Shown here piece by piece: positions 26,624 through 34,879 of a stretch of 64,000 bases of DNA. This DNA is from Pontibacillus chungwhensis BH030062 (GTDB taxonomy: Bacteria; Bacillota; Bacilli; Bacillales; BH030062): the NCBI RefSeq assembly GCF_000770675.1, contig NZ_AVBG01000003.1, forward strand, positions 62,001 to 126,000, written 5' to 3'. The notes under the pieces are model-generated. The model had not been told where the DNA came from and did no database searches. It was given only the letters and a program-made list of their open reading frames with translations. Position 1 is the first letter of the stretch; each line of letters begins with the position of its first letter. Position numbers and translations under genes: made by a program.

Positions 26624-27502
26624 TTATAATGTAACAGGGCTCATAGATGATTCAAGAAAGTGAATCAAATCGCCGTATTGCTCTTTTGCCTCTTCATATC
26701 CTTGTTCATATAAGCAATGCAGTTTGTTCCGATTGCGTTCAATTCGGCTCACGGCAAGCGGTTTTTTAGGCTGTATAACAAAGGCTTTCCCTTGTTCCAC
26801 TAGGTCATCTACCTCTTCTACGGTGTCATTATAGCGTAGGTGTCTTCTCTCTAAAGCGTTCGTCAAATTGGGATAGCTTTTAAATTTCTGTTTTACCAAC
26901 CAAGAAAACTTCATCTTCTCCTTACGATAGCCTGGATTACGCGTAGAAATTATAACGTGCTTGGTGTTTCCATTTTGAATAGAAGCAGATATAGGTATAG
27001 GGTCTGCAATACCACCATCAAGAAGCTGTTTGCCCTCATGAGAGATCATGGGAGCAATAAAAGGCAAGGAGCTTGAAGCACGAATGAGTGAAATTAAAGT
27101 AGGTCCATCTTCAAAAAAGTCATAATAAGTAGGCTGGCCAGTATGAACATCTGTCGTTCCGACAACGAATTTCGTTTGCTTTGAATAATGAAAGAACCCT
27201 TCATAGTCAAAGGGAACAAGTTCATTTGGAAGCTTATTAAAGATAAAGTCCATCCCAAACAACTCACGCTTGGTAATAGCCCTTTTATAAGATATGTACT
27301 CAGGATGACCACCATACTCTACCAAAACTTTATAATTACGTCCTTTTTGTCTGGCTACATAAGAAGTACCATTACAAGCCCCTGCTGATGCCCCAACAAC
27401 ATACGGGAAATGTAGCTCTGCATCTAGAAAGAAATCCAATACACCAGCTGTGTAAGCACCTCTCATGCCTCCACCTTCTAACACAAGTCCAGTTCCATTC
27501 AT
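26624..27502 (-). CDS. Patatin-like phospholipase
   Basis: Ser-Asp dyad lipid acyl hydrolase of 292 residues. The oxyanion loop GGGMRG (10-15), the nucleophile elbow GASAG with S39, and the DGG triplet with D162 are all present. The start at 27502 (MNGTG) has GGGGAGG; a longer frame from 27577 lacks a ribosome site. No signal peptide, so it probably acts on the inner membrane face or on cytoplasmic lipids. Alone between unknown membrane protein and patA. Confidence 0.9.
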   Translation of the reverse strand: MNGTGLVLEGGGMRGAYTAGVLDFFLDAELHFPYVVGASAGACNGTSYVARQKGRNYKVLVEYGGHPEYISYKRAITKRELFGMDFIFNKLPNELVPFDYEGFFHYSKQTKFVVGTTDVHTGQPTYYDFFEDGPTLISLIRASSSLPFIAPMISHEGKQLLDGGIADPIPISASIQNGNTKHVIISTRNPGYRKEKMKFSWLVKQKFKSYPNLTNALERRHLRYNDTVEEVDDLVEQGKAFVIQPKKPLAVSRIERNRNKLHCLYEQGYEEAKEQYGDLIHFLESSMSPVTL

Positions 27503-27742
27503 AACAGGCCTCCCCTTTCTTCGTTCATATATTGTACTTATTATAACAACAACTCTTGACATAATAAAAAAATACACGTTTCAAATGTATAGACAATGTC
27601 ACGGATAAACTGAAAGCCATTCCTCAAATCTTACAAGCTCTATACAACCTAATTTCCTTCAAACAATAAAATCATGTTAAGATGGTTATTAAAACGTCAA
27701 CCACTATGGATGACGTGTATATGACAACCGGAGGTGACAACA

Positions 27743-28906
27743 GTGCATCATTTAATAAATCCGCACTTACAATCCATACAGATATCAGGAATTCGCAAAT
27801 TTTTTAATATGGTTTCCGGGAAAGAGGGTGTTGTCTCATTAACAATTGGACAACCAGATTTCCCAACACCCCAGCATATTAAGCAAGCTGGAATTGAAGC
27901 CATCAATGACAATCAAACCTCGTATACCCACAATGCAGGTATGTTGCCACTTCGAAAAGCTATATCTAAATTTGCTGAACAAGAATACGGTCTTTCCTAT
28001 CAGCCGGATACGGAAATTATTACAACCGTAGGTGCTTCACAAGCTATTGATCTTACGTTTCGAACAATTCTAACACCTGGAGATGAAGTCATTCTTCCAG
28101 CTCCTGTCTATCCTGGATATGAACCATGTATTCGTCTTGCTGGAGGAATTCCAGTCCATGCTGATACAACTCATACCGATTTCAAATTAACGGTTGATAC
28201 TTTAAAAAAACATATTACAGACCAAACCAAATGTGTTGTGTTGCCTTATCCATCTAACCCAACAGGTGCAACACTTACAAAAGAAGAAATAGAAGCCCTT
28301 GCTACATTTTTGAAAGAAAGAGATCTATTCGTACTCTCAGATGAAATCTATAGCCAGTTAACATACGATGAACCACATACTTCCATAGCAACTCAAGAAG
28401 GGATGAGGGAAAAAACCATTGTCATTAACGGGGTATCTAAATCGCATTCTATGACCGGTTGGCGTATTGGTTATACATTAGCTCCTGTTTGGCTCTCAAA
28501 AGAAATGTTAAAGGTGCATCAGTATAATGTATCTTGCCCAACTTCTATCAGCCAACACGCTGCCTTAGCAGCAATTGAAGGTGGTAAAGCAGATACAGAA
28601 GCAATGCGGGCAGAATATAAAGAACGGTTAGACTATGTTTACCAGCGCCTCACAAACATGGGAGTACCTTGCACGAAACCAGGTGGAGCATTTTATGTAT
28701 TCCCTTATTTCCCTGGACTTGAAAAAAGCTCTTTTGACTTTGGTGTAGACTTAGTTGAAGAAGCAAAATTAGCTCTTGTCCCAGGTGATGCTTTTTCTTC
28801 ACATGGCCAAGGCTATATGCGCATATCTTATGCCTATAATATTGATACCTTGAAAGAGGGATTAGATCGATTAGAGGCGTACTTGACTAAATCAACTCTC
28901 ATATAA
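27743..28906 (+). CDS. patA: N-acetyl-LL-diaminopimelate aminotransferase
   Basis: PLP-dependent class I aminotransferase (387 residues) closely like B. subtilis PatA, the aminotransferase step between DapH and YkuR in the acetyl branch of DAP synthesis. The PLP lysine is K233 (VSKSHSMTGWR); YPSNPTG (169-175) and SDEIYS (199-204) are typical. The start is taken as GTG 27743 (MHHLINP), five bases after GGAGGTGA; the GTG at 27734 is inside that ribosome site. Its neighbour set with cheV and ykyB matches B. subtilis. Confidence 0.93.
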   Translation: MHHLINPHLQSIQISGIRKFFNMVSGKEGVVSLTIGQPDFPTPQHIKQAGIEAINDNQTSYTHNAGMLPLRKAISKFAEQEYGLSYQPDTEIITTVGASQAIDLTFRTILTPGDEVILPAPVYPGYEPCIRLAGGIPVHADTTHTDFKLTVDTLKKHITDQTKCVVLPYPSNPTGATLTKEEIEALATFLKERDLFVLSDEIYSQLTYDEPHTSIATQEGMREKTIVINGVSKSHSMTGWRIGYTLAPVWLSKEMLKVHQYNVSCPTSISQHAALAAIEGGKADTEAMRAEYKERLDYVYQRLTNMGVPCTKPGGAFYVFPYFPGLEKSSFDFGVDLVEEAKLALVPGDAFSSHGQGYMRISYAYNIDTLKEGLDRLEAYLTKSTLI

Positions 28907-28946
28907 CAGTAAAAGTGAGGCATCCTATATATGAGGTGATTAGGAG

Positions 28947-29072
28947 ATGAGTCATCAAAAACGACGAAAAGAGCGTGCTTTACGTCAACGAAAAGAGAAG
29001 CAAAACCCTCATGGCAAAGTAAAAAGCTTCGAGGAACTAAGTGAAGAAAAAGACCAAAAAACAAACCAGTAG
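28947..29072 (+). CDS. 41-residue very basic peptide
   Basis: Short ORF with ATG at 28947, six bases after GAGGTGAT. The product is strongly basic (KRRKERALRQRKEKQ near the start), ending in acidic and polar residues (EELSEEKDQKTNQ). No membrane segment. Nucleic-acid or ribosome binding is possible from composition only. It is 40 bases downstream of patA; its stop lies inside the terminator stem. Confidence 0.6.
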   Translation: MSHQKRRKERALRQRKEKQNPHGKVKSFEELSEEKDQKTNQ

Positions 29073-29092
29073 GCTTATCCTACTGGTTTGTT
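29061..29092. terminator. Bidirectional terminator between patA side and spo0E-like
   Basis: Perfect 11-bp stem AAACCAGTAGG with CTTAT loop. T-rich tails flank both sides; it overlaps the ends of both converging small genes. Confidence 0.8.
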
Positions 29093-29271
29093 ATATGATT
29101 TCTGCTTTTACCCTGTTGATGATATAGGTTTAATAACTCGTCCAACTGCTGGCTAAGCCTTAGTGATTCCTCACAAGTAAAGCCTTTTACCTCTGCTACT
29201 ACGATCATTCTGTGCCGTAACCGTTCTATCCGCTCTAATAATTGACCTCTTGTTAATAAGCAAGCAACCAT
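29080..29271 (-). CDS. Spo0E-like aspartyl-phosphate phosphatase
   Basis: Small helical hairpin protein (about 63 residues) of the Spo0E/YisI/YnzD family, which dephosphorylate Spo0A~P and delay sporulation. The family SQxLD signature reads SQQLDELL. Start uncertain: ATG 29271 (MVACLL) uses GAGAGG upstream; GTG 29292 would add seven residues. Which response regulator it acts on is not shown. Confidence 0.8.
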   Translation of the reverse strand: MVACLLTRGQLLERIERLRHRMIVVAEVKGFTCEESLRLSQQLDELLNLYHQQGKSRNHITNQ

Positions 29272-29292
29272 ATCCCCCACCCTCTCCACCAA

Positions 29293-29632
29293 CTATATAT
29301 CCTTAAATTAAGTATTAAAACGACAAGTAGACGTGTTCTTTCTACAGATTCAGCATTGTTATAAAAAGCACTAACTTAAATGTCTTAAAGAAATGATGTA
29401 TTGCCCCTTAATCCCATACGAATATCCATTCAAAAATGTAACATATTGATAAAGAACAACGAACTAAACACCATATATTGTATATAAACTCATTATGCCA
29501 AACAAATGATCCCCTTGTAAAGCTGATCGCAAAATAAGACAAATCATCCCATAAACTCCTAATTCGGCTCCAATCTATTTACAATTATCGACAAATATTC
29601 CTATTGCTATTTTAATAGAATCTTTTTATAAT
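29293..29632. other. Intergenic, no gene recognised
   Basis: About 340 bp of AT-rich DNA without an ORF carrying a ribosome site. It may hold the spo0E-like promoter; nothing else stands out. Confidence 0.4.
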
Positions 29633-29661
29633 TTGTTTAGTTTTGGTATTATGATTAAATT
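29633..29661 (+). promoter_or_regulatory. Probable SigA promoter of the PilZ leader
   Basis: TTGTTT, 17-bp spacer, TAAATT. Transcription would begin about 29668, just before the leader stem. Confidence 0.5.
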
Positions 29662-29664
29662 ATA

Positions 29665-29790
29665 GAAAGGAAGTTGGGCTGGCAACATTTTAAGAATTCC
29701 AAGATTCATACGCACAAAAGCCCACTTTCATAATTGAACAAAAAGCATTCTTCTAAGCTTATGCTATAAAGAATGCTTTTCCATTTTATC
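29665..29790 (+). ncRNA. Structured leader or small RNA upstream of the PilZ gene
   Basis: GAAGTTGGGCT (29670-29680) pairs with AGCCCACTTTC (29719-29729) with one mismatch, enclosing a 38-base loop. A second hairpin AAAAGCATTCTT / AAGAATGCTTTT (29741-29780) followed by T-rich sequence is terminator-like. It ends 27 bases before the PilZ start, so it could be an attenuated leader or a free small RNA. It matches no riboswitch class I can recall. Confidence 0.5.
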
Positions 29791-29806
29791 TTCAAGGAGG
29801 TATTCG

Positions 29807-30148
29807 ATGTACTTTAAAAGAAATGAACCATTCCGATACACGTTTGGTACCCCAGTTATGGGCCAATTGAAAAATCCCACAAATGAAGAAGAAGTCGAAA
29901 TGAAGATATGGGATATTAGTCAACACGGAATTCGGATTGAACCATTAGAATCATTAGACTTGAAAACTGAAGAAACCGTTCATATTTTCTTCACCCTCCT
30001 TGATCAGGAGTTCTCTGCACCTGGAACCATTAGGTGGAACAAATCCATCGCCGGTGTACCACAAGCGGGTATTGACCTAGACACTGATCGTACATGGCGC
30101 AACAATTTAGTACAAACATTAAAGCAATATGCTAAAAAACATATCTAG
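29807..30148 (+). CDS. PilZ-domain protein
   Basis: Stand-alone PilZ beta-barrel of 113 residues, a likely c-di-GMP receptor. The second motif D-x-S-x-x-G is intact (WDISQHG, about 35-41). The N-terminal arginine motif reads R5-NEPF-R10, with four residues between the arginines rather than the usual three, so ligand binding needs proof. RBS CAAGGAGG. It lies alone between the leader hairpin and signal peptidase; other c-di-GMP genes in the window are at 17903, 34880 and 47111. Confidence 0.8.
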   Translation: MYFKRNEPFRYTFGTPVMGQLKNPTNEEEVEMKIWDISQHGIRIEPLESLDLKTEETVHIFFTLLDQEFSAPGTIRWNKSIAGVPQAGIDLDTDRTWRNNLVQTLKQYAKKHI

Positions 30149-30214
30149 ACATTTCCTAATCTATGATACGATAGACAAAGAAGAGCTCATCAGGAGACGA
30201 AAGGAAGATCATAC

Positions 30215-30739
30215 TTGAAGAATAAAATTCTAAAAGAAATATTGGACTGGACAAAAGCCATTGGTTTCGCCCTTGTACTAGCTTTTGCAATTCGACACTT
30301 TGTTTTTGCCACATCTATTGTAGAGGGCACAAGCATGGACCCCACTTTAGAAGATGGAGAACGTGTCATGTATAATAAATTCGTATACTTGGTGGGCGAA
30401 CCAGAACGTGGAGATATTGTGATTATCCAACGCCCAACTAAAAACTATGTCAAACGTATCATCGGTTTACCAGGGGACACGGTTGAAGTAAGTGAAGACC
30501 ACTCTTTATATGTAAATGGCAAAGAAGTAGAACAAGATTATCTGAATAAACAGGCTATTCAAGGTACTTTTCCTTTTTCTGAAAAGGAAGTTCCAGAAGA
30601 TGAGTACTTTGTAATGGGAGATAATCGTATTGTTTCTAAGGACAGCCGTAATGGACTCGGATTTATTAATCATGATGAAGTTATAGGTCGATCAGAACTT
30701 GTTATTTACCCATTCGATGAATTGAACTGGACACGCTAA
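30215..30739 (+). CDS. sipS: Signal peptidase I
   Basis: Membrane-bound type I signal peptidase of 174 residues that cleaves exported preproteins. One N-terminal membrane helix (about 14-34), catalytic S40 (EGTSMDPTL) and general base K80 (NYVKRIIGLPGD); the GDNR-x-SKDSR box near 135-145 is present. The start is TTG 30215 after AAAGGAAG. The Gram-positive P-type family has several paralogues, so the symbol is by type. It ends in a strong terminator. Confidence 0.92.
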   Translation: MKNKILKEILDWTKAIGFALVLAFAIRHFVFATSIVEGTSMDPTLEDGERVMYNKFVYLVGEPERGDIVIIQRPTKNYVKRIIGLPGDTVEVSEDHSLYVNGKEVEQDYLNKQAIQGTFPFSEKEVPEDEYFVMGDNRIVSKDSRNGLGFINHDEVIGRSELVIYPFDELNWTR

Positions 30740-30749
30740 TACTATCTTT

Positions 30750-30784
30750 AAAAGGAGACCCGTTATACGGTTCTCCTTTTTTCT
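30750..30784 (+). terminator. Terminator after signal peptidase I
   Basis: AAAGGAGA-CCG stem with TTATA loop and T7 tail. Confidence 0.87.
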
Positions 30785-30816
30785 ATTAAAAACATGATTA
30801 AACTGTACCTCTCTAA

Positions 30817-30851
30817 ATAAAAAAGCCCCTTCTGTAATGAAGGGACTTTTG
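30817..30851 (-). terminator. Terminator after the 29-residue peptide gene
   Basis: AAGTCCCTTC / GAAGGGGCTT stem with ATTACA loop and T6 tail on minus. Confidence 0.82.
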
Positions 30852-30857
30852 TTTATT

Positions 30858-30947
30858 TTAACCATGATCAAAAATGCAAAAACCAATATTTACTAGCAGG
30901 ATCACTAAGGAAACAATCCCAAACACGACTTGAAACATTTCACCCAT
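30858..30947 (-). CDS. 29-residue hydrophobic peptide
   Basis: ATG at 30947 follows AGGGGGTGG at normal spacing, and the ORF ends seven bases before a clear terminator, forming a compact transcription unit. The product is one hydrophobic helix (VVFGIVSLVILLVNIGFCIF) with short polar ends. It could be a small membrane regulator or a type I toxin-like peptide; no antisense partner was identified. Unrecognised otherwise. Confidence 0.6.
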   Translation of the reverse strand: MGEMFQVVFGIVSLVILLVNIGFCIFDHG

Positions 30948-31148
30948 TAAGTCCACCCCCTAATATGTACATTCATTTGTATTTTATCAGAAAATGCCAC
31001 AAATTATTTACTTTTTTAAAAACAAAATGTGTTAAGTTCCCCCTCGACGTTTGCCCTATAATTTATCCCCAAAATATGGGTGCTTCTTCCAGAAGGATTA
31101 TGATAAACTACTAGTATCAACATTAGATGCTCGGAAGATGGTGAAACT

Positions 31149-32303
31149 ATGGCATATTGCCCCTATTGCGGAACAAGAATTAATAGCAATGAGATCTATT
31201 GCGTCTCTTGCGGTAAATCTGTTCCTGAAGATATACATACAAGGTCAAAAGAGTATAAGAAAAGCTTTAACACATGGTGGGTGCTTCCCTTATCTGTTCT
31301 TCTTTTTTGTATTACATTCACAGCTGGTTCTTATTGGTTCATTGATTATCAATCTAGTAAAGCAGAAGAAAAACTAGAAAAAGGGGAACAATTGGCATTA
31401 GAAGGAAAATATGAAGCTGCTAAAAAGTATTTTAACGATTGCTTAAGACTCACATATAAATTCCCTGCCGCCAATCAGAATAAACAATATATGGATCTCG
31501 CTATACAAATTGATTCCCTCATTAAGGACGCCAAATATCATATAGCAAATGAACAATTTCAAGAAGCTCTAAAGAAGGTAGAGAGAGCTGAAGGAAAACT
31601 AAACAACATGGATGGTGAGTTAATTCAAAAGCTTATAGAAGATATTGTAACGATTCGCAATAAAGCAAAAGTAGCTCAGATCAAAGCCAATATTAATCAG
31701 GATTCCTCCATATCAAAATTAAAAAGTGTTTTATGGCAAATTGAAGCTATACAAAATGAGAAAGCTCAAACTATGGCCAACACTATACAAGAACAAATTA
31801 TCTCTCATGCTTTCTCAAATGCCAATGAAGCTTTAAAACAAAACCAATTCTCTATAGCTCGAAGCTTTGTAGAAGAAGGACTACGTTATGCACCAGAAAG
31901 CCAGAAACTTCAAAGTTTAAAAACTACAGTTGAGAAAGAAAAAGCAGCCTTTGAAACAGCACAGCAAAATCGAATCGAACAAGCTATGATTACAGCCGAA
32001 GAAGAACATAAGAAAAATAAAAATGATGCTGTAGAAATTGTTAAAATCGAAAAGAATCTAAATAAGCAAGACAACCTTGTTGTAAAAGGAAAAATGAAAA
32101 GTGTCGCGACTGTACCGATCACTTCCGTTTCCCTCTCTTACAATTTGTTAAATAAAGATGGAATGGTAGTCGATACGAACGAAGTCTATATCTACCCAGA
32201 CACATTATATCCTGACGAGGTGGGCCAATTTGAATTCACTCACTACGATTTACAAAAGGCTCTACAGGTGAAAATTAACAAAGTAAAGTGGTTCTTAAAT
32301 TAA
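31149..32303 (+). CDS. Zinc-ribbon, membrane-anchored TPR-like protein
   Basis: Unassigned 384-residue protein. Residues 4-23 form a zinc ribbon (CPYC ... CVSC); one membrane helix lies at about 43-65; a helical region (about 70-285) has TPR-like repeats (LEGKYEAAKKYF, NEQFQEALKKV, QNQFSIARSFV) and coiled-coil stretches; the end (about 295-384) resembles an FxLYD beta domain. The ribbon would be cytoplasmic and the rest outside, as in TcaA/YvbJ-like proteins. It lies 17 bases before the protease gene; probably one operon with linked function. Confidence 0.75.
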   Translation: MAYCPYCGTRINSNEIYCVSCGKSVPEDIHTRSKEYKKSFNTWWVLPLSVLLFCITFTAGSYWFIDYQSSKAEEKLEKGEQLALEGKYEAAKKYFNDCLRLTYKFPAANQNKQYMDLAIQIDSLIKDAKYHIANEQFQEALKKVERAEGKLNNMDGELIQKLIEDIVTIRNKAKVAQIKANINQDSSISKLKSVLWQIEAIQNEKAQTMANTIQEQIISHAFSNANEALKQNQFSIARSFVEEGLRYAPESQKLQSLKTTVEKEKAAFETAQQNRIEQAMITAEEEHKKNKNDAVEIVKIEKNLNKQDNLVVKGKMKSVATVPITSVSLSYNLLNKDGMVVDTNEVYIYPDTLYPDEVGQFEFTHYDLQKALQVKINKVKWFLN

Positions 32304-32320
32304 CACAGAAGGATGAGACT

Positions 32321-33499
32321 ATGGAAAAAAACAGCAAAAGACTTCCAATTACCATTACACTTTTCATTGTTGCCATTACAGCTATAGCCCTCGTATCCAT
32401 CTATAAAACAACATACAAAGAGCCTATAAAAAAGCCAAGTGCACTGGCTCAGGAAGTCACTGGGAATAAACAGTCAAGACAAATTGATTTAAAGACACTC
32501 ATCCATGAAGCTGAAAAGAGTGTCGTCCAAATCGAAGCCTCAAATGAAACGGAGTCAAGTATCGGCTCAGGATTCGTATATAACGAAAAGGGTGACGTTG
32601 TTACTAATGCTCACGTAGTTGAAGGTTATGACTCTGTTTTCATTAAAACTACGAATGCCAGAATGTATCCTGCTGCTGTGATCGGAGTAGGTAAAGAAAA
32701 AGATATTGCCCTTTTGCGTATTCCACAACTATCTAACCGAACACCTATGAATATGGACTTAAAGGAAAGTGGTGAGATCGGTGATGATATTATTGCCGTA
32801 GGAAGTCCACTTGGATTGCAGAACACGGTCACCATGGGTACAATTTCTGGAACAGATCGAGAATTCACCATTAATGACTTCACTTATCATGATGCTTATC
32901 AGATTTCTGCACCGATAACTCACGGGAATAGCGGTGGGCCTTTAATCCACCAAAAAACTGGGGAAGTTCTCGCGATCAACTCAGCAGGTGCTGAACAAGG
33001 AGCTATTGGTTTCAGCCTTCCCTTGCAAAACGTTAAAGACCAGTTAGATAAGTGGTCAAAGGATGCTGACTCGAAGGATCTAACGTATGAAAGCTTTTCA
33101 GAAAATCGCAACCTTACTGAGTCACAATTAAAAGAAGACGCTAAGTACTTAGTTCATTACTTCCACGAGAGCCTCCTCATGCGAGATTACATTAGTGCAT
33201 ACTCTATGCTTGGAAGTACATGGCAATCTAAACAATCTTATCAAGAGTTCCGAGATCAATACATTCATACTATAGATATTGATTTGTCAGATCTTTCTTT
33301 GAACGTGAATGCAAATAATCAGGTCAATGCAACCCTTGAAGCTAAAGAGACAGTTCATAAGAAGAACCAAGAGAATCATCAAGACAGCAACACCAAAGAA
33401 CGTATAACTAAAACATATGATGTCACATTCCTTATAGGCTATGAAAATGATCAATTAAAGTTATTGAAAGGAACTAAAGAGAAAACCACGTCAAGATAA
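32321..33499 (+). CDS. Membrane-anchored HtrA-like serine protease without PDZ
   Basis: Trypsin-fold protease of 392 residues. An N-terminal signal anchor (9-27) is followed by the protease domain with triad H98 (TNAHVV), D128 (EKDIALL) and S204 (HGNSGGP). No PDZ domain follows; instead there is a C-terminal domain (about 255-390) resembling an NTF2-like fold (YFHESLLMRDYISAYSML). The start at 32321 follows AGAAGGATGAG; the frame overlapping the upstream gene has no site. Likely acts in extracytoplasmic quality control with its partner. Confidence 0.85.
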   Translation: MEKNSKRLPITITLFIVAITAIALVSIYKTTYKEPIKKPSALAQEVTGNKQSRQIDLKTLIHEAEKSVVQIEASNETESSIGSGFVYNEKGDVVTNAHVVEGYDSVFIKTTNARMYPAAVIGVGKEKDIALLRIPQLSNRTPMNMDLKESGEIGDDIIAVGSPLGLQNTVTMGTISGTDREFTINDFTYHDAYQISAPITHGNSGGPLIHQKTGEVLAINSAGAEQGAIGFSLPLQNVKDQLDKWSKDADSKDLTYESFSENRNLTESQLKEDAKYLVHYFHESLLMRDYISAYSMLGSTWQSKQSYQEFRDQYIHTIDIDLSDLSLNVNANNQVNATLEAKETVHKKNQENHQDSNTKERITKTYDVTFLIGYENDQLKLLKGTKEKTTSR

Positions 33500-33517
33500 A
33501 ATAACTACTCAAGCCTC

Positions 33518-33551
33518 TAAGTAGAAAAGGTATATCCTTTTCTACTTTTTT
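33518..33551 (+). terminator. Terminator after the protease gene
   Basis: AGTAGAAAAGG stem, TATAT loop, complementary arm and T6 tail. Confidence 0.9.
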
Positions 33552-33644
33552 CTCTCCTCACTTCCTTAAAAATCATAACTATATTAAGGGGTTGTTACTC
33601 GCTCCATCCTCCTGTCACACATTAGTCATAAAACCTTGAACAGT

Positions 33645-33662
33645 TTGTGAACTGATTCACAA
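33645..33662. promoter_or_regulatory. Perfect Rex operator upstream of doxX
   Basis: TTGTGAACTGATTCACAA matches TTGTGAA-N4-TTCACAA in every fixed base. It lies 128 bases before the DoxX start, similar to the Rex site before cydA. Confidence 0.85.
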
Positions 33663-33789
33663 TCCCGTTCGTTTAAGCTATTTTAATGATATATTATAAG
33701 TGTAGAGAAAACATCACTCACCAACAGCCGGCGCATCCTGAGTGACCAAAAAATGAATGGTACTATATTGTACCCAAGGAGTGGTTCTT

Positions 33790-34302
33790 ATGTTTAACAA
33801 AGTATTGCGTGAGAACAATATTGTAGCTGCACTATTAACTATTATACGAGTATATTTAGGTTACACATGGTTTATGGCAGGTATACACAAATTGACTGGT
33901 CCAGGTTTTGACGCCAACGGTTACTTACAAGGGGCTGTTGGAAAAGCAAGTGGTGAACATCCTGCCGTTCAAGGCTGGTGGGCTGCTTTTCTAGATACGG
34001 TCGCTATCCCTAATAGCGGATTGTTCACTTTCCTTGTTATGTGGGGAGAAATTCTTGTAGGGGCTGCCCTTATATTAGGTATCTTTACTACATTCGCTGC
34101 GCTTATGGGAATAACCATGAATTTCGCTTTCTTATTAAGTGGAACAACCAGCACAAATCCCCAAATGGTGATCTTAACCATCTTTATCCTTGTTGCGGGA
34201 TACAACGCTGGAAAGTATGGATTAGACCGCTACGCAATTCCATTCTTACGTAAAAGTGTAGATAAAAAAATACATCACAAAACTGCTGAAGCATATCGTT
34301 AA
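33790..34302 (+). CDS. DoxX-family membrane protein, Rex-regulated candidate
   Basis: Four-helix DoxX/MauE-like membrane protein of 170 residues. The start at 33790 (MFNKV) follows AAGGAGTGG; upstream in-frame ATG at 33757 lacks one. The conserved RVYLGYTWFMAGIHKL N-terminal helix, a long loop (about 40-65), and GEILVGAALILGIFT are typical. Relatives include a thiosulfate:quinone oxidoreductase subunit and redox-linked membrane proteins, so a quinone link is plausible. The Rex operator ties its expression to NADH/NAD balance. Exact reaction unknown. Confidence 0.82.
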   Translation: MFNKVLRENNIVAALLTIIRVYLGYTWFMAGIHKLTGPGFDANGYLQGAVGKASGEHPAVQGWWAAFLDTVAIPNSGLFTFLVMWGEILVGAALILGIFTTFAALMGITMNFAFLLSGTTSTNPQMVILTIFILVAGYNAGKYGLDRYAIPFLRKSVDKKIHHKTAEAYR

Positions 34303-34304
34303 TA

Positions 34305-34346
34305 TAAAAAAGGGCGCAAGGTCAACAATCTGACCTTGCGCCTTTT
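34305..34346. terminator. Bidirectional terminator after doxX
   Basis: GGCGCAAGGTCA stem, ACAATC loop region, complementary arm; A6 before and T4 after. The convergent gene's stop codon lies in the stem. Confidence 0.87.
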
Positions 34347-34858
34347 ATATGAACGATCCAATAAGGGACCGCTTCATCTTCCACATAGATTCCTATTGTG
34401 TAAACATTTGGTCGTGTCACATAACCCTCAAGAGAAACAGTATTCAGTTCCTTACTTTGATTAATGTCGATTGGCACATCCATTGGGGTATACAAAAGAA
34501 TAGGTCCTATTGCGCTTTTGTAATCAAGGCTCTTGTGTAATACGTCTCCAAACCTGGCTTTCACAATGACTGGGTGTTTAGAAGGATTTAAATGAAGGAA
34601 TTGAAAGTACGTTTCTCCTATAGGTGGCTCCCTTAAAGGAATGGTAAATAGCGTCACAGCTATTGTTGATTCCATAAAAGGATGGATAATGTGAAATAAA
34701 GGCTCACAATCTTCCTTCTCCTCTTCACTTCTAACCATTTGATACTCTCCACTTTTAAGGGCTACGTCTGGCGTGAGATGTACTTCTTGATTCGTGACAT
34801 TCAGAATAACTGAAGATACGTAATCATGCTCCATTGTTATTTCTTTAAATCCAGCCAT
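34322..34858 (-). CDS. Unknown 178-residue cytoplasmic protein
   Basis: Not recognised. No signal peptide or membrane helix; mostly beta in pattern, with hydrophobic-alternating strands throughout and a conserved-looking NPSKHPVIVKARFGD stretch. RBS GGGGGAG sits before ATG 34858. It is 21 bases downstream of the GGDEF gene on the same strand, so co-transcription with the cyclase is likely and a link to c-di-GMP signalling is possible but unproven. Confidence 0.7.
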   Translation of the reverse strand: MAGFKEITMEHDYVSSVILNVTNQEVHLTPDVALKSGEYQMVRSEEEKEDCEPLFHIIHPFMESTIAVTLFTIPLREPPIGETYFQFLHLNPSKHPVIVKARFGDVLHKSLDYKSAIGPILLYTPMDVPIDINQSKELNTVSLEGYVTRPNVYTIGIYVEDEAVPYWIVHIKGARSDC

Positions 34859-34879
34859 AGCACTCCCCCATTCATATTG

